From: Chitinophaga pinensis DSM 2588
Lineage (GTDB): Bacteria > Bacteroidota > Bacteroidia > Chitinophagales > Chitinophagaceae
Reading direction: 5' to 3'
NCBI RefSeq assembly: GCF_000024005.1
Contig: NC_013132.1
Coordinates: forward strand, 4,892,001-4,956,000
DNA: 64,000 nucleotides
Shown: positions 18,269 to 27,752 of the stretch, one piece after another
Layout: the number at the start of each line of letters is the position of its first letter
How positions within the stretch are numbered: the stretch's first letter is position 1
The notes under the pieces: model-generated
What the model saw: the letters and a program-made list of their open reading frames with translations, nothing else
Told to the model about the DNA's origin: nothing
Database searches by the model: none
Made by a program: the position numbers and the translations under genes

Positions 18269-18403
18269 TCGCGTTGGGTTTAAAGGAATTGCTTCCGGGG
18301 TTGTTAGTGTTGTTATAGGTTCGAGATATAGAAAGTTGTCCTGATTAGTTATGTCTGCTGATTCAGCCACAATATAGACATTTACTCCCAAAAAAGAACA
18401 AAA

Positions 18404-18452
18404 GGGAAGCCCCCCTGCCGATATTGGAACATATCGACAGGAGGGCTTCTCC
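18404..18452 (-). terminator. Terminator of the M1 peptidase gene
   Basis: AAGCCCCCCTGCCGATAT pairs with ATATCGACAGGAGGGCTT with few mismatches around a six-base loop. On the minus strand T-rich sequence follows. It lies about 30 bases past the M1 peptidase stop. Confidence 0.75.
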
Positions 18453-18479
18453 TACAACAAATTATCTTTTCTCTATACG

Positions 18480-21077
18480 TTATTTAAAATCAGCATCTGT
18501 GAGACCGCTGTTCACTTTAATATCGTCTACCTTGAAATCAACTTGTTGTCCGCTAATGGTATTTTTCAGCAGGAATGGGAATTTCACGCCACCTACTTCT
18601 TTATACTCGCTGGTTTCAATAGCACCGGTGATCTGGTCGCCATTGTAACTGATCTTTTTTGAAAGCAATCCGGTTGCTACATCGTAGTACAGTTCAGTCC
18701 GGGTTGTTTCATCTTCTTTTACAGTTACCAGGTAGTTGTCTTTACCATTATCGTCGGTAACGATTTCAGGAGACAGTTGCATATCAACGCCACCTTTCAG
18801 GTAGTCCAGTTCAGGAATCAGCACCATGTTTGCTTTTACGCGTTCTTTTGCTGCTGCATCCAAAGGTACCGGAGTACCCATCTGGATAGCGGTAATGCTG
18901 TCGCCGTTGATAATTAGTTTGCTGGCGTGTACGTTCATCATCGGGATGAATACGTCCAGCAGGTATTTGTTAGGTGATTTGATCTTCTTGGTCATCTTGA
19001 TATCGGTACCCTGTACGGATCCGGTAGCAGAGATGGTCTGGTCTTTAATCGCCTGGATTTTATCAGTACCGCCGATCGCCTGTAAGTATTTTTTCAGTAC
19101 TTCATTGGCAGTCAGACCGGCTGGCGCTTTCTTGCTGGAGCCGCTCCATACGTTATTGGATGGATCAACGTCAGGGAATGCCTTATCCGGATCGATCACT
19201 ACTTTGGTCAGTTTGGAATCTGACTCAAATTTGAAGGTCCAGGTACCGCCACGTTGCCATACTTCTGCCGGCAGTTTTACGGTGTCCGTTTTACCTTTGC
19301 TGTCAGTGATGGCCAGGATAACCGGTAATGCCATCTGCTCCAGGTTTTCCACCGTGATCAGTGCTCCTTTAGAAGGATCGTTGCTCACGTATTTTACATC
19401 TTTCACTGCCTGGTCCAATTTCCAGGAATTCAGGTACCAACCTCTCCAGAACCAGCTCAGGTCTTCACCTGCCACGTTTTCCATCGTGCGGAAGAAATCC
19501 CATGGTGTCGGATGTTTGAATGCCCAACGATCGATGTAGGTACGGAAGGCATATTCGAAGCGCTCTTTACCCAGGATATAATCACGCAGGATCATCAGAC
19601 CCATTGAAGGTTTGTAGTAAGCTGCGATACCCAGGTAGCTGCTCTGGATTACGTCCGGAGTACTCATGATCGGATCTCCGCTCATCGCACGGCCCATAGA
19701 TTGTCCCTGCTGCTTCTGATAGTATTCACCGTTATTGAATGCTTTGCTGGAACCATCATTGATGAACGTGTTGAAACCTTCATCCATCCAGGCATATTTT
19801 CTTTCGTTTGAACCAACGATCATCGGGAACCAGTTGTGACCGAATTCGTGATCGGTTACACCCCATAAGCCGCCGCCGGTGCTCCTGTAGGAACAGAATA
19901 CGATACCGGGATATTCCATACCACCTACGATACCTGCTACGTTAGTCGCTACCGGATAGGTGTATTCAAACCATTGTTTCGAATAGAACTCAATGGAGCC
20001 TTTTACGTACTCGGTAGAACGCTGCCAGCCATTGCTGGTCTGGATACTTTCTACAGGGTATACGGACTGCGCCAGGCATTTCTTGCCGCTTGGCAGGTTA
20101 ATGCGGGCAGCATCCCAGATGAACGCGGTAGAAGCCGCCCAGGACACGTCGCGTGCATTTTTGCACTGGAAATGCCAGGACTGCATACCTGTACCTGGTT
20201 TTGCAGCAGCTACTTCTGCGCTATCCTTGATCATTACGGTCTGGTCGCTGTTACGCGCCTTCGCCAGCTGTGCCTGTTGTTTTGCGGTCAGTACCTGCGC
20301 TTCGTTAACGAGTGCACCGGATCCAGCTACCACCATACCGGCAGGCGCTGTCACGGTATAATCGAAGTCGCCATACTCCAGGTAGAACTCCGCAGCACCC
20401 TGATAAGGGATAGAGTTCCAGCCCAGTACGTCGTCGTACACTTCCATACGCGGGTACCACTGCGCGATCTCATATACCCAGCCGTATTTCGTTTTCAGAC
20501 GGCCGGTACGGTCAGTACCGTACTGTGGCACTTCGTACGCGTAGTCCACGTATATTTTCGCCACGCCGCCCTCTGCTTTCAGGGCTTCCGGCAGGATCAC
20601 CTGCATACGTGTGTCGGTAACAGTGTATTTTACTTCGGTTTTCTTTCCGCCGATAGCAACGCTTACAGACTTGATTTTGTAACCTTCTGTATAACTACGG
20701 TTGGCAAAACGGCCACCTGTAACAACGCTGGTAGCAGCTCCTCTGGAATCTTCCTTATAAATATTCTGGTCCATCTGCAGCCATACGAAAGGTAACTTGT
20801 CCGGGCTGCTGTTTTTGTAGGTGATGGCAACGGAACCATCTATGCGGTGACTGGCAGTGTCCAGTACAACATTGATCGTATAGTCCGCCCGGTTCTGCCA
20901 GTATTTATGGCCAGGGGCGCCGGATGCACTGCGATACTCGTTACCGTTGGCAGGGTAAAACAGGGGGCCGAAAACTTCATGCTGATCGTACTTCGAAGTA
21001 GCGGTCTGTCCCACAGCGACGTTCCCGAGGGAAGCCAGCAGGACGCCTGAACAAAGCAGGATTTTGTTGATTGTCAT
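18480..21077 (-). CDS. M1-family zinc metallopeptidase
   Basis: This 865-residue secreted aminopeptidase-like protein has a signal peptide (ending NVAVGQ). The zinc site is HEFGH at about residues 410-414 with the third ligand Glu at about 433 (WMDEGFN). A GGMEYPG segment upstream corresponds to the M1 GxMEN exopeptidase motif, with YP replacing N. The C-terminal 250 residues after the peptidase contain an extra beta-rich domain ([19 protein letters not shown] and following) resembling outer-membrane lipoprotein-like folds. ATG 21077 was chosen because it gives the signal peptide; the open frame extends to 21182. It probably degrades peptides outside the cell. Confidence 0.9.
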   Translation of the reverse strand: MTINKILLCSGVLLASLGNVAVGQTATSKYDQHEVFGPLFYPANGNEYRSASGAPGHKYWQNRADYTINVVLDTASHRIDGSVAITYKNSSPDKLPFVWLQMDQNIYKEDSRGAATSVVTGGRFANRSYTEGYKIKSVSVAIGGKKTEVKYTVTDTRMQVILPEALKAEGGVAKIYVDYAYEVPQYGTDRTGRLKTKYGWVYEIAQWYPRMEVYDDVLGWNSIPYQGAAEFYLEYGDFDYTVTAPAGMVVAGSGALVNEAQVLTAKQQAQLAKARNSDQTVMIKDSAEVAAAKPGTGMQSWHFQCKNARDVSWAASTAFIWDAARINLPSGKKCLAQSVYPVESIQTSNGWQRSTEYVKGSIEFYSKQWFEYTYPVATNVAGIVGGMEYPGIVFCSYRSTGGGLWGVTDHEFGHNWFPMIVGSNERKYAWMDEGFNTFINDGSSKAFNNGEYYQKQQGQSMGRAMSGDPIMSTPDVIQSSYLGIAAYYKPSMGLMILRDYILGKERFEYAFRTYIDRWAFKHPTPWDFFRTMENVAGEDLSWFWRGWYLNSWKLDQAVKDVKYVSNDPSKGALITVENLEQMALPVILAITDSKGKTDTVKLPAEVWQRGGTWTFKFESDSKLTKVVIDPDKAFPDVDPSNNVWSGSSKKAPAGLTANEVLKKYLQAIGGTDKIQAIKDQTISATGSVQGTDIKMTKKIKSPNKYLLDVFIPMMNVHASKLIINGDSITAIQMGTPVPLDAAAKERVKANMVLIPELDYLKGGVDMQLSPEIVTDDNGKDNYLVTVKEDETTRTELYYDVATGLLSKKISYNGDQITGAIETSEYKEVGGVKFPFLLKNTISGQQVDFKVDDIKVNSGLTDADFK

Positions 21078-21226
21078 TAGCGTTTCAATTTGGAAATAGC
21101 CATAAATATAACAAAAGCGCTTTAAGCACAAAGCCGAAAAAAGGATAAAGGGTTTCATTTTGGGTGGGAGTCCGACACACATTTAAAAATTATTATATCT
21201 TTACGGCTAGAACGATACTTTAACCT

Positions 21227-22879
21227 ATGAAATACTTACGGACGGGCATGGGCCTGTTTTTCCTGCTATTTGCCAGTCAGACATACGCACAGACGCCCGC
21301 ACAAGCCCCTTCTGTACAGCTTAGCGCCACATTTCCGGAACCCGGAGAAGGTTTTGATAAAATCCTGCTATTACCCAACGGGAATACCTGTTACCTGCAT
21401 TTTGACAAGAAACAGGGGATTGTAGCCAGTCTGTACGACGCACAGCGCGCTCCGCTGGCGACAGAAGCGGTAAAAGGTCAGCTGTGGGATGCTTCCGGTT
21501 TGAATGACACGGAAATTGACGGCCTTTTCGTTATCAATGACCAGGTGGTGATCTTCCTGCAACAGCTGGTAAAGTATAAGCCGAATCTGTATCGTCTTGT
21601 ACTGGACGGCAGCAACGGCAAACTGGTAAAAGAAGATAAACTGGGTGAACTGCCCACCGTATTGCATAGGGATGTAGCCGTACAGGAGAACTTCGCTTCA
21701 CACGATTTTCATGTATCTGTTGATGCCGCTACCGGCTATTACGCCGTAGCCGCTTTTGCCGGTGGCGAATTACAACGGAAGGAATCTCCGGCTGAAAGAG
21801 TACAGATCTCTCATTACGGCCCTGATCATCAGCTGATCAGACAGCGTTATTTCACTGTTGCTGAAAATGACTATCCTTACCTTGCTTACCTGGATATGCT
21901 GGTAAGTGGTAGCGATAAAATATACCTGGCTACTGCTGCCCTGAACAATACCCGTAAAAGCAGCAAAGATACCAGTGCGCTCGTAGCCCTGTCAGTATGG
22001 GGGAAAGGCGATAACAGCTTCAGTCATACGCTGCTGCCTTATACGACTAACTTCACAGATCTTCATGCCAGTCTGCAGTACGTATCAGGGACCAACACTT
22101 TACAGGCCCTGATCACGACTACCAACAACCAGACCGCGAAAGCACCCGTACCTGCCGCTTACATCAACTACCTGGACGGCGGCACACTGGCCCTGAACAG
22201 TTATACTGCGCTGCACAGTGATAAGATCACTGCTTTTGCACAGGAGAAAATGAAGTATACCAGTCCTTACAACGGACAGCCACAGGCCCTGATCGCACAT
22301 GCAGACGGCAGCAGTACAGTACTGATGGAATCTATGTCTGTTTTTGCTTCTGCCGGCAGCAATTCCTGGAATAAAATGCATACTAACCTGAATGATATCG
22401 GGGTGACCGAACTGGACGCGCGTGGCCGCGAACAATCAGGCTACGGACTGGTTAAAATGCAGGTAGCAAACGGTACTTATGAGCCGCTTTATTTTCAGCG
22501 CAGAAAGAAAGGTCAGTGGATCTTCCGCAACCGTATCCAGGTGCTGAATACTACGCCTTACCTGTCATATGATTACCTGCCAACCGCCAAAGCAACTTAC
22601 ATCATCTTCAACGATTATCTCGCTTACCTGGACCAGGGTGGTACCTTTACCGATAAGAAGCCGATGCGCTATCTGGCAGAAGCAAATACCGTATGTTACA
22701 GATGTACGCCAACTGGTCAGGAAAGACTTTTCCTGTTTGGTACACCTGAGACTTTCAAAGGATACTATTGTATGCTTGGTGCATCAGATTTCGATCAAAA
22801 GAAAGGCACTTATGCAACGTTGATGATCACCCGGAAAGGAGAGAATAAGAGTGCTTGTGTAGCGTGGGTGAAATTTTAA
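21227..22879 (+). CDS. Secreted protein of unknown function
   Basis: This 550-residue protein has a clean signal peptide (cleavage after QTYAQ). I recognise no family. Alternating hydrophobic/polar strands spread through the length (for example LYRLVLDGSNGKLVKEDKLG, YPYLAYLDMLVSGSDKIYLAT) suggest a beta-propeller or beta-sandwich. A CYRCTP motif near residue 491 is its only Cys pair. The gene is divergent from the M1 peptidase and ends just before heptamer array HA4. An AT-rich TATATCTTTA element about 25 bases upstream may be its -7 box. Confidence 0.6.
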   Translation: MKYLRTGMGLFFLLFASQTYAQTPAQAPSVQLSATFPEPGEGFDKILLLPNGNTCYLHFDKKQGIVASLYDAQRAPLATEAVKGQLWDASGLNDTEIDGLFVINDQVVIFLQQLVKYKPNLYRLVLDGSNGKLVKEDKLGELPTVLHRDVAVQENFASHDFHVSVDAATGYYAVAAFAGGELQRKESPAERVQISHYGPDHQLIRQRYFTVAENDYPYLAYLDMLVSGSDKIYLATAALNNTRKSSKDTSALVALSVWGKGDNSFSHTLLPYTTNFTDLHASLQYVSGTNTLQALITTTNNQTAKAPVPAAYINYLDGGTLALNSYTALHSDKITAFAQEKMKYTSPYNGQPQALIAHADGSSTVLMESMSVFASAGSNSWNKMHTNLNDIGVTELDARGREQSGYGLVKMQVANGTYEPLYFQRRKKGQWIFRNRIQVLNTTPYLSYDYLPTAKATYIIFNDYLAYLDQGGTFTDKKPMRYLAEANTVCYRCTPTGQERLFLFGTPETFKGYYCMLGASDFDQKKGTYATLMITRKGENKSACVAWVKF

Positions 22880-22963
22880 TAAATTAGGAATTAGGAATTA
22901 GGAATCTATAGTGTCCGGTTAAAATTGGGATTACCCCTTTATTCCTTTCAAACTCAATATAGA

Positions 22964-23012
22964 TGGGAGGGGCTTACTGCTATTATAAAAGCAAGCCCCC
23001 CCTCTTTTTTTA
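22964..23012 (+). terminator. Terminator-like hairpin at the left end of the IS
   Basis: GGAGGGGCTT pairs with AAGCCCCCCC and is followed by a run of seven T on the plus strand. It would stop outside transcription entering the transposase gene from its 3' side. Confidence 0.5.
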
Positions 23013-24248
23013 AAAGGAGAATAATTTCAATTGCAGGTTTATCTGATCTGGCCCCTTATTATGCTGTAAAAGTGCATACTCGGGTTCTGCCAGAAAATTC
23101 ATTAGGTGGATATAAGTGTAAAGATGTAACCTTAGAAAGCCAGTTAGGTTACTAAAAGACCATTTTTTACTCCCTTTCTCTGTCAGCTTGTCTTTTACGA
23201 TCTTTGTCAGTAAATCCTTTATTAGCGTGCACCAGAGCTGTATACTTATAGCATTCTTGTTTTCACCTAAAAAATTGTTTAATTGAGAGTTCTGCTTAAT
23301 TCTTTTAAAAAGCATTTCGATTGCCCATCGCTTTTGATACAATTTCCTGATCGTTGTCGGCGTATAAGTAAAATTGTTTGTTAACAGATGTATTTTCTTT
23401 TTTGTATTTCTATCGTAAATGCTGATTACACGCGCCGTCTGTACAGGACTTTTCTCCTCTGTTAGAGGGTTACCTAGTTGAATAACCCAATCTTTTAAGA
23501 TACCTTTTCTTTTATGGAGTATTTTTAATCTGTTTCGTGTCAATAATTTTATTTTCATACTCTTGGTTACACGAGTTACCCACGTGATCTCTTTTTCAGT
23601 CCATTCCTTCATGAGTTTATAGTTCACATAAGCTCTATCCATGGCTATTATAGAACCTGGCAAGAGCTCTAACTGTGGCATAATGATTCTATCATTTTTG
23701 GCAGCTTCCGTCAGAATAGTAAAGCTTGGTAGTTCTGTTTTGGCCGTCATCAATACGTGCGCCTTTATTCCTCCCTTCTTTCTGCCGTCCATTCTAATTA
23801 CACCTGCCCCCTTCATTACATTAGAAAATAGGCTGACCGTCGTCGAGTCCACTATGAATAACCGGTCAACCAACGATTTTCTCTTTCGGCTGTCCGGGGA
23901 AAACGCTTGATAATGATGGTTATATAGACGATGATAGAGCTTTTCAAAAAACGCCACCGGACGCGTCCTGTTAGCATCGGAAATAGTGCTTCGACGCGGG
24001 GTATGTTTAATGCCCAAATGGTGAAGCCGATGCTGGTTGGCTAACAATCCTGTATGAAGCTCTCGTAATGAAGTACACTGATGAAAACTACTAAATAGCA
24101 TTGTTACCAAATGGTCAAAAGCCTTAAAATGCTTATAATAGTAATCTGCGTTTGTCTCTCTACAGACTTTATCTATCAACGTGGTTGGTATAAAAGAAAG
24201 TAGTTGATTAAAAATCGGCTGTCCGGAAAAAAATTTACTTTTGCTCAT
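23010..24248 (-). CDS. IS4-family transposase
   Basis: This 412-residue DDE transposase has an N-terminal DUF4372-like region and a DDE_Tnp_1 core. The catalytic residues are visible: Asp in FIVDSTTVSLF (near residue 133), Asp in IAMDRAYV (near 204), and Glu in YQKRWAIEMLFKRIK, which fits the IS4 YREK signature exactly (Y-2-R-3-E-6-K). The frame is intact, with no frameshift. It would catalyse cut-and-paste transposition of the surrounding element. AT-rich codon use and Lys/Asn content differ from neighbouring genes, consistent with acquisition. Confidence 0.93.
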   Translation of the reverse strand: MSKSKFFSGQPIFNQLLSFIPTTLIDKVCRETNADYYYKHFKAFDHLVTMLFSSFHQCTSLRELHTGLLANQHRLHHLGIKHTPRRSTISDANRTRPVAFFEKLYHRLYNHHYQAFSPDSRKRKSLVDRLFIVDSTTVSLFSNVMKGAGVIRMDGRKKGGIKAHVLMTAKTELPSFTILTEAAKNDRIIMPQLELLPGSIIAMDRAYVNYKLMKEWTEKEITWVTRVTKSMKIKLLTRNRLKILHKRKGILKDWVIQLGNPLTEEKSPVQTARVISIYDRNTKKKIHLLTNNFTYTPTTIRKLYQKRWAIEMLFKRIKQNSQLNNFLGENKNAISIQLWCTLIKDLLTKIVKDKLTEKGSKKWSFSNLTGFLRLHLYTYIHLMNFLAEPEYALLQHNKGPDQINLQLKLFSF

Positions 24249-24282
24249 AAGTAAGTTCTAGTGTGGTAACTTAAACTTACTG

Positions 24283-24310
24283 AAAAAGGAGGCCTCGGCC
24301 TCCTTTTTTT
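24283..24310 (-). terminator. Terminator-like hairpin at the right end of the IS
   Basis: AAAAAGGAGGCC and GGCCTCCTTTTT form a nearly perfect symmetrical stem with a two-base centre. It lies just upstream of the transposase start and would block read-through transcripts entering from outside. A second small stem (24251-24280, GTAAGTT/AACTTAC) is next to it. Confidence 0.55.
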
Positions 24311-24484
24311 ATGACTTAATCCCATATTTTTACCGGACACTATAGAATTAGGAATTAAGAATTAGGAATTAAGAATTAGGAATTTCCTGGAGAAGGGTGT
24401 TTCATGGGTGATGAAGACTTCAATCGTTACAGGGCTAACCAATTCTTAATTCCTAATTGATAATTCCTAATTTCTCTACTAAAC

Positions 24485-24523
24485 TTGTAGGTTATTTTCG
24501 TATTTTCAGTGAATAACCTACAA
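24485..24523. promoter_or_regulatory. 39-bp inverted repeat upstream of the AhpD-like gene
   Basis: TTGTAGGTTATT (24485-24496) and AATAACCTACAA (24512-24523) are perfect inverted repeats with a 15-base centre. The right arm ends five bases before the start codon. It could be an operator for an unlinked regulator or an RNA hairpin over the ribosome-binding region. Confidence 0.6.
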
Positions 24524-24528
24524 ATCTT

Positions 24529-25065
24529 ATGGCACGCATTAACCCACTTTCCCCGCAAGCAACCCCTGTTTCCTTACAATCAGCCTATACGCTGCATACT
24601 ACTACCTGGAACGCACGTATTACAAATATGAAAGCCACGCTGGGGCATTCCCAGACTGCTTTTGAAGTATATATGGAATGGTACCGCTTATATGACAGTA
24701 TCAAGCGTTTCCTCGGTCTGCGCTCCGCTTATCTGTTCGCCTACACCGTTTCTGTGGGAAGTAACTGCCCGCTTTGTACCACCTTTTTCCGTAAAATCAT
24801 TATCGACAATGGCGAAGATCCTGCTGCGATCGTTTTCGACGAACAGGAGCAATTGCTCATGGATTTCGGTAGCGCAATTGCGCAACAGCAGGGCAGGGTG
24901 GAAGATGCGTTATTTGCCAGGATCAGTGCCGTGTATACCACACAGGAAGTGGTGGAACTGATTGCTTTCGCCGGACAAATGATCGCTACCAATATTTTCA
25001 ATAATGTAGTGGAAACTGATATTGACGAGTATCTGTATAATTATCTACCCCTAACCCAAAAATAA
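24529..25065 (+). CDS. Carboxymuconolactone decarboxylase/AhpD-like protein
   Basis: This 178-residue all-helical protein resembles the CMD/AhpD family. The redox motif CPLC in SVGSNCPLCTTFF (near residue 80) is the CxxC found in AhpD-type peroxidase partners. Other CMD features are the FGSAIAQQQGRV segment and the NIFNNVVETDIDEYL tail. It is the first of three close genes with an SDR and a symporter (spacings 12 and 38 bases), with a perfect dyad directly upstream. It may protect against or process a reactive substrate imported by the symporter, but no substrate can be named. Confidence 0.75.
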   Translation: MARINPLSPQATPVSLQSAYTLHTTTWNARITNMKATLGHSQTAFEVYMEWYRLYDSIKRFLGLRSAYLFAYTVSVGSNCPLCTTFFRKIIIDNGEDPAAIVFDEQEQLLMDFGSAIAQQQGRVEDALFARISAVYTTQEVVELIAFAGQMIATNIFNNVVETDIDEYLYNYLPLTQK

Positions 25066-25077
25066 TCATACCCATTT

Positions 25078-25884
25078 ATGACACAGGATCTGAAAAACAA
25101 AACCGCTTTTATTACCGGTGCTGCACATGGACAGGGCCGCGCTGCCGCCCTTGCACTGGCGGAAGAAGGCGTACATATCGCCGCTTTTGATATTGCCCGT
25201 CAGATGGATTATCCGGGTTATACGCTGGGTTCCACATCTGAATTGGATTCCCTGAAAACAGCCTGCGAAGCGCTGGGCGTACAATGCCTGACCTTTACCG
25301 GTGATGTGCGGGATAATGCGGCTGTAAAACAAGCTGTAACAGCTGCTGCGGAGGCCTTTGGTCGCATCGATATCCTGTTTAACAATGCAGGGATCTGCGC
25401 TTATGGCGTAACGCATGAAATGCCGGAAGAAGAATGGGATGCCATGATCGATATCAACCTGAAAGGCGCCTGGATTGCCGGCAGGCACGTTATTCCGGTG
25501 ATGATCGCGCAGGGTGGCGGGGTGATTATCAACAATTCCTCTATTGCGGGATTACGAGGCATGAACCGGCTGAGTCATTATGCGGCTTCTAAATGGGGAC
25601 TGACGGGATTAACAAAGTCCTGGGCCATCGAACTCGCGCCCTATAATATCCGGTCTGTCGCCATACATCCTACAGGTGTCAATACCCCTATGAACGACGG
25701 ACTGGCCGCATTAGAAGGTGCAACGCCACAGGAAATAGCCGAACGATCTGCCGGAAACCTGATCAATGTACCCTGGGTGGAAGCGGAAGACGTGGCCCAT
25801 ATGGTCGTATTTCTTGCTTCGGATAAAGCCCGTTATGTGACAGGCGCTTCTTTTGTACTGGACGCCGGACTACTCACCCGATAA
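25078..25884 (+). CDS. SDR-family oxidoreductase
   Basis: This 268-residue protein is a classical short-chain dehydrogenase with a Rossmann fold. TGAAHGQGR (residues 12-20) is the dinucleotide-binding motif, NNAG the structural motif near 103, Ser-Ile in NNSSIAG and YAASK the catalytic Tyr/Lys. The inserted loop after the second strand (RQMDYPGYTLGSTSELD) and the TGVNTPM segment resemble mycofactocin-associated SDRs, but no mycofactocin genes are seen. It would oxidise or reduce a hydroxyl or ketone group using NAD(P). Cotranscription with the flanking genes is likely. Confidence 0.88.
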   Translation: MTQDLKNKTAFITGAAHGQGRAAALALAEEGVHIAAFDIARQMDYPGYTLGSTSELDSLKTACEALGVQCLTFTGDVRDNAAVKQAVTAAAEAFGRIDILFNNAGICAYGVTHEMPEEEWDAMIDINLKGAWIAGRHVIPVMIAQGGGVIINNSSIAGLRGMNRLSHYAASKWGLTGLTKSWAIELAPYNIRSVAIHPTGVNTPMNDGLAALEGATPQEIAERSAGNLINVPWVEAEDVAHMVVFLASDKARYVTGASFVLDAGLLTR

Positions 25885-25922
25885 GCCCTGTATCCCCGTT
25901 TTTATCACCACAAATCGCATGT

Positions 25923-27164
25923 ATGAGCCCTTCTACCGGCCATCCCTTTTTCCGGCATTACCGGGACATTATTTTCTTATTATCGGGTATTATTGCGGGT
26001 AGCCTGGCAGGATGGCTGTTACAGGAGCAGGTACTGGTATTAAAGCCGATAGGCGATATCTTCCTGAACCTGTTATTTACCGCAGTAGTCCCCATGGTTT
26101 TCTTTGCTATTTCATCTGCCGTAGCCATATTAGATAGTACAGGCGTCACTGCCCGGCTGGTATCTGCCACGATCACTGTCTTTATCATCACCGTATTGCT
26201 GGCAGCGATTATTGCGGTGATAGGCGTGCATCTGTTTCCGGTGACGCAACACCTGGAAAGTATTGCTACAACAGTAGAAAAGACGGAACCGCTGGGGGAG
26301 CAGCTGGTGAAACTGGTATCCGTGGGAGAGTTCTATGAATTGTTGTCCAGAAAGAACATGCTGGCATTGATCATCTTCTCCCTGCTGACCGGTATTGCCG
26401 CCAGGAAAGCTGCTCTTAGCGGAGAATCCTTCAGGCGTTTACTGCATTCCGGCAATGAGGTCATGAAGCAATTGCTGGGACTGATCATGTTGTTATCTCC
26501 CCTGGGATTGGGCGTATATTTCGCCTGCCAGGTAGCCATCACGGGGCCGCAGTTATTTGGGAACTACGCGCAATCACTGGCTACCGGGCATATTATCTCC
26601 GTATTTTACTACCTGATCGTTTTTACCGCATATGCATTATTATCCGGGGGATGGTCTGCCGTGCAACGCTACTGGCGTAACAACCTGCTGCCATCTGCTA
26701 CTGCCCTGGGTACCTGTAGTAGTGTGGCCACCATTCCTGCTAATCTGAAAGCAGCAAAAGAGATGGGATTACCTGCTCCCGTAGCAGATATGGTGATCCC
26801 TTTAGGCGCTTCCCTGCACAAAGAAGGATCGGCTATCGCCGCTGTTATCAAAGTAGCCGTCGCACTGGCGTTAGCGGGTCGTTCTATCGAAGGAATTGAC
26901 ACCATCCTGCTGGCTATGCTGATTGCTGTATTGGTGAGTATTATTGAAGGAGGTATCCCGAATGGCGGGTATGTCGGACAATTACTGATCGTATCTGCTT
27001 ATCAGTTGCCCCCTTCGGTGTTGCCGGCGATTATGATCATCGGTACATTGCTGGATCCTGTTGCGACGCTGTTGAATGCCACGGGAGATACGGTGGCTGG
27101 GTTGATGATTAACAGGTTGGTGACGGGCAATCCGGCGAAGCTGGAAAGGATGAGAAGAAATTAG
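25923..27164 (+). CDS. Dicarboxylate/amino acid:cation symporter (DAACS)
   Basis: This 413-residue membrane protein belongs to the DAACS (GltP/SdcA) family of sodium- or proton-coupled transporters. About eight transmembrane segments and two re-entrant hairpins are expected. Family motifs seen are LGTCSSVATIPANL (the serine-rich hairpin), MVIPLGASLHKEGSAI and a C-terminal GTLLDPVATLLNATGD with the metal/substrate Asp-Asn pair. It is the last gene of a three-gene operon. Substrate is an acidic or small amino acid, or a dicarboxylate, by family. The TAG stop lies in heptamer array HA5. Confidence 0.88.
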   Translation: MSPSTGHPFFRHYRDIIFLLSGIIAGSLAGWLLQEQVLVLKPIGDIFLNLLFTAVVPMVFFAISSAVAILDSTGVTARLVSATITVFIITVLLAAIIAVIGVHLFPVTQHLESIATTVEKTEPLGEQLVKLVSVGEFYELLSRKNMLALIIFSLLTGIAARKAALSGESFRRLLHSGNEVMKQLLGLIMLLSPLGLGVYFACQVAITGPQLFGNYAQSLATGHIISVFYYLIVFTAYALLSGGWSAVQRYWRNNLLPSATALGTCSSVATIPANLKAAKEMGLPAPVADMVIPLGASLHKEGSAIAAVIKVAVALALAGRSIEGIDTILLAMLIAVLVSIIEGGIPNGGYVGQLLIVSAYQLPPSVLPAIMIIGTLLDPVATLLNATGDTVAGLMINRLVTGNPAKLERMRRN

Positions 27165-27328
27165 GAATTAACAATTAGGAATTAGGAATTCTTGGACTTC
27201 CAATGTAAAGAGGCGCTTCACTCATTATAGCGCCTCTTTACATTTATGATAAGCGGAATATTCATGTCTATGAAGGCTCATTTGCTGCCATTCCTAATTC
27301 TTAATTCCTAATTCCTAATTCCTAATTG
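27159..27328. repeat. Inverted heptamer-repeat pair HA5
   Basis: The left arm (27159-27190) starts at the symporter stop codon and the right arm (27291-27328) near the DUF1304 gene stop. The spacer contains a 16-bp perfect hairpin. The pattern matches HA2 and HA8: convergent genes, inverted heptamer arms and a central terminator. Confidence 0.85.
27202..27244. terminator. Bidirectional terminator between convergent genes
   Basis: AATGTAAAGAGGCGCT and AGCGCCTCTTTACATT form a perfect 16-bp stem with an 11-base loop. It can serve both the symporter and the DUF1304 gene. Confidence 0.75.
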
Positions 27329-27334
27329 AAATTG

Positions 27335-27697
27335 CTATCTCAGCACTATCAGCAATAAAGTCACCAGCGCTGGCAGTGCCTGTACGAAAAATATACGTTT
27401 GCCTGCTGTCAGTGCGCCATAAATACCTGCTACGGCGATGCAGCTGAGGAAGAAAGTAGCGACATGCATGGACCATTCGCCATCCTGAATAAAGAATGAC
27501 CAGATCAGTCCTGCAGCGAGAAAGCCGTTATACAGTCCCTGATTGCCAGCGAGTGTTTTGGTAGGTTCAAAGAGATGTGCAGGCAGTTGTTTGAAGACTT
27601 TAGGCGCCTTTGTGGTCCAGGCGAACATTTCCAGCCATAGGATGTATAGGTGCTCCAGCGCACAAAAGCCTATGAGAAATTTAATTAAGATCAACAT
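27335..27697 (-). CDS. DUF1304 membrane protein
   Basis: This 120-residue protein has four predicted membrane segments and matches DUF1304. Typical features are the N-terminal EHLYILWLEMF (residues 14-24), the NQGLYNGFLAAGL segment near 50, and GIYGALTA near 93. ATG 27697 gives the family N-terminus; the ORF extends to 27754. Function is unknown. It is divergent from the OmpA-like gene. Confidence 0.85.
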   Translation of the reverse strand: MLILIKFLIGFCALEHLYILWLEMFAWTTKAPKVFKQLPAHLFEPTKTLAGNQGLYNGFLAAGLIWSFFIQDGEWSMHVATFFLSCIAVAGIYGALTAGKRIFFVQALPALVTLLLIVLR

Positions 27698-27752
27698 AAG
27701 TAGTATTTTTACTGTAGGTTTTCGATGGACTAAGATATATAATTCCACGTGC

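Larger units (their letters stand above)
22906..24345 (-). mobile_element. IS4-family insertion sequence
   Basis: The element is about 1440 bp with imperfect terminal inverted repeats of about 28 bp. The left end begins CTATAGTGTCCGGT and the right end is its reverse complement apart from one or two changes. It contains one transposase gene on the minus strand. The flanks carry the same ten bases, AATTAGGAAT, which suits an IS4-family target duplication, but because the target is a 7-bp tandem repeat a 3-bp duplication cannot be excluded. Intact ends and an intact transposase suggest recent or current mobility. Confidence 0.9.
22882..24472. repeat. Heptamer-repeat array HA4, interrupted by the insertion sequence
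   Basis: AATTAGG heptamers at 22882-22905 continue at 24346-24384 after the IS. A reverse-complement arm lies at 24441-24472. Removing the IS and one target duplication restores an unbroken heptamer series. On the minus strand the right arm is followed by GAATTGGTTAGCC, as in HA1. Confidence 0.85.

Noticed and set aside
19974..20795. 273-codon plus-strand frame inside the M1 peptidase gene
   Set aside because: It is antisense to a well-supported enzyme gene and has no signal or family resemblance.
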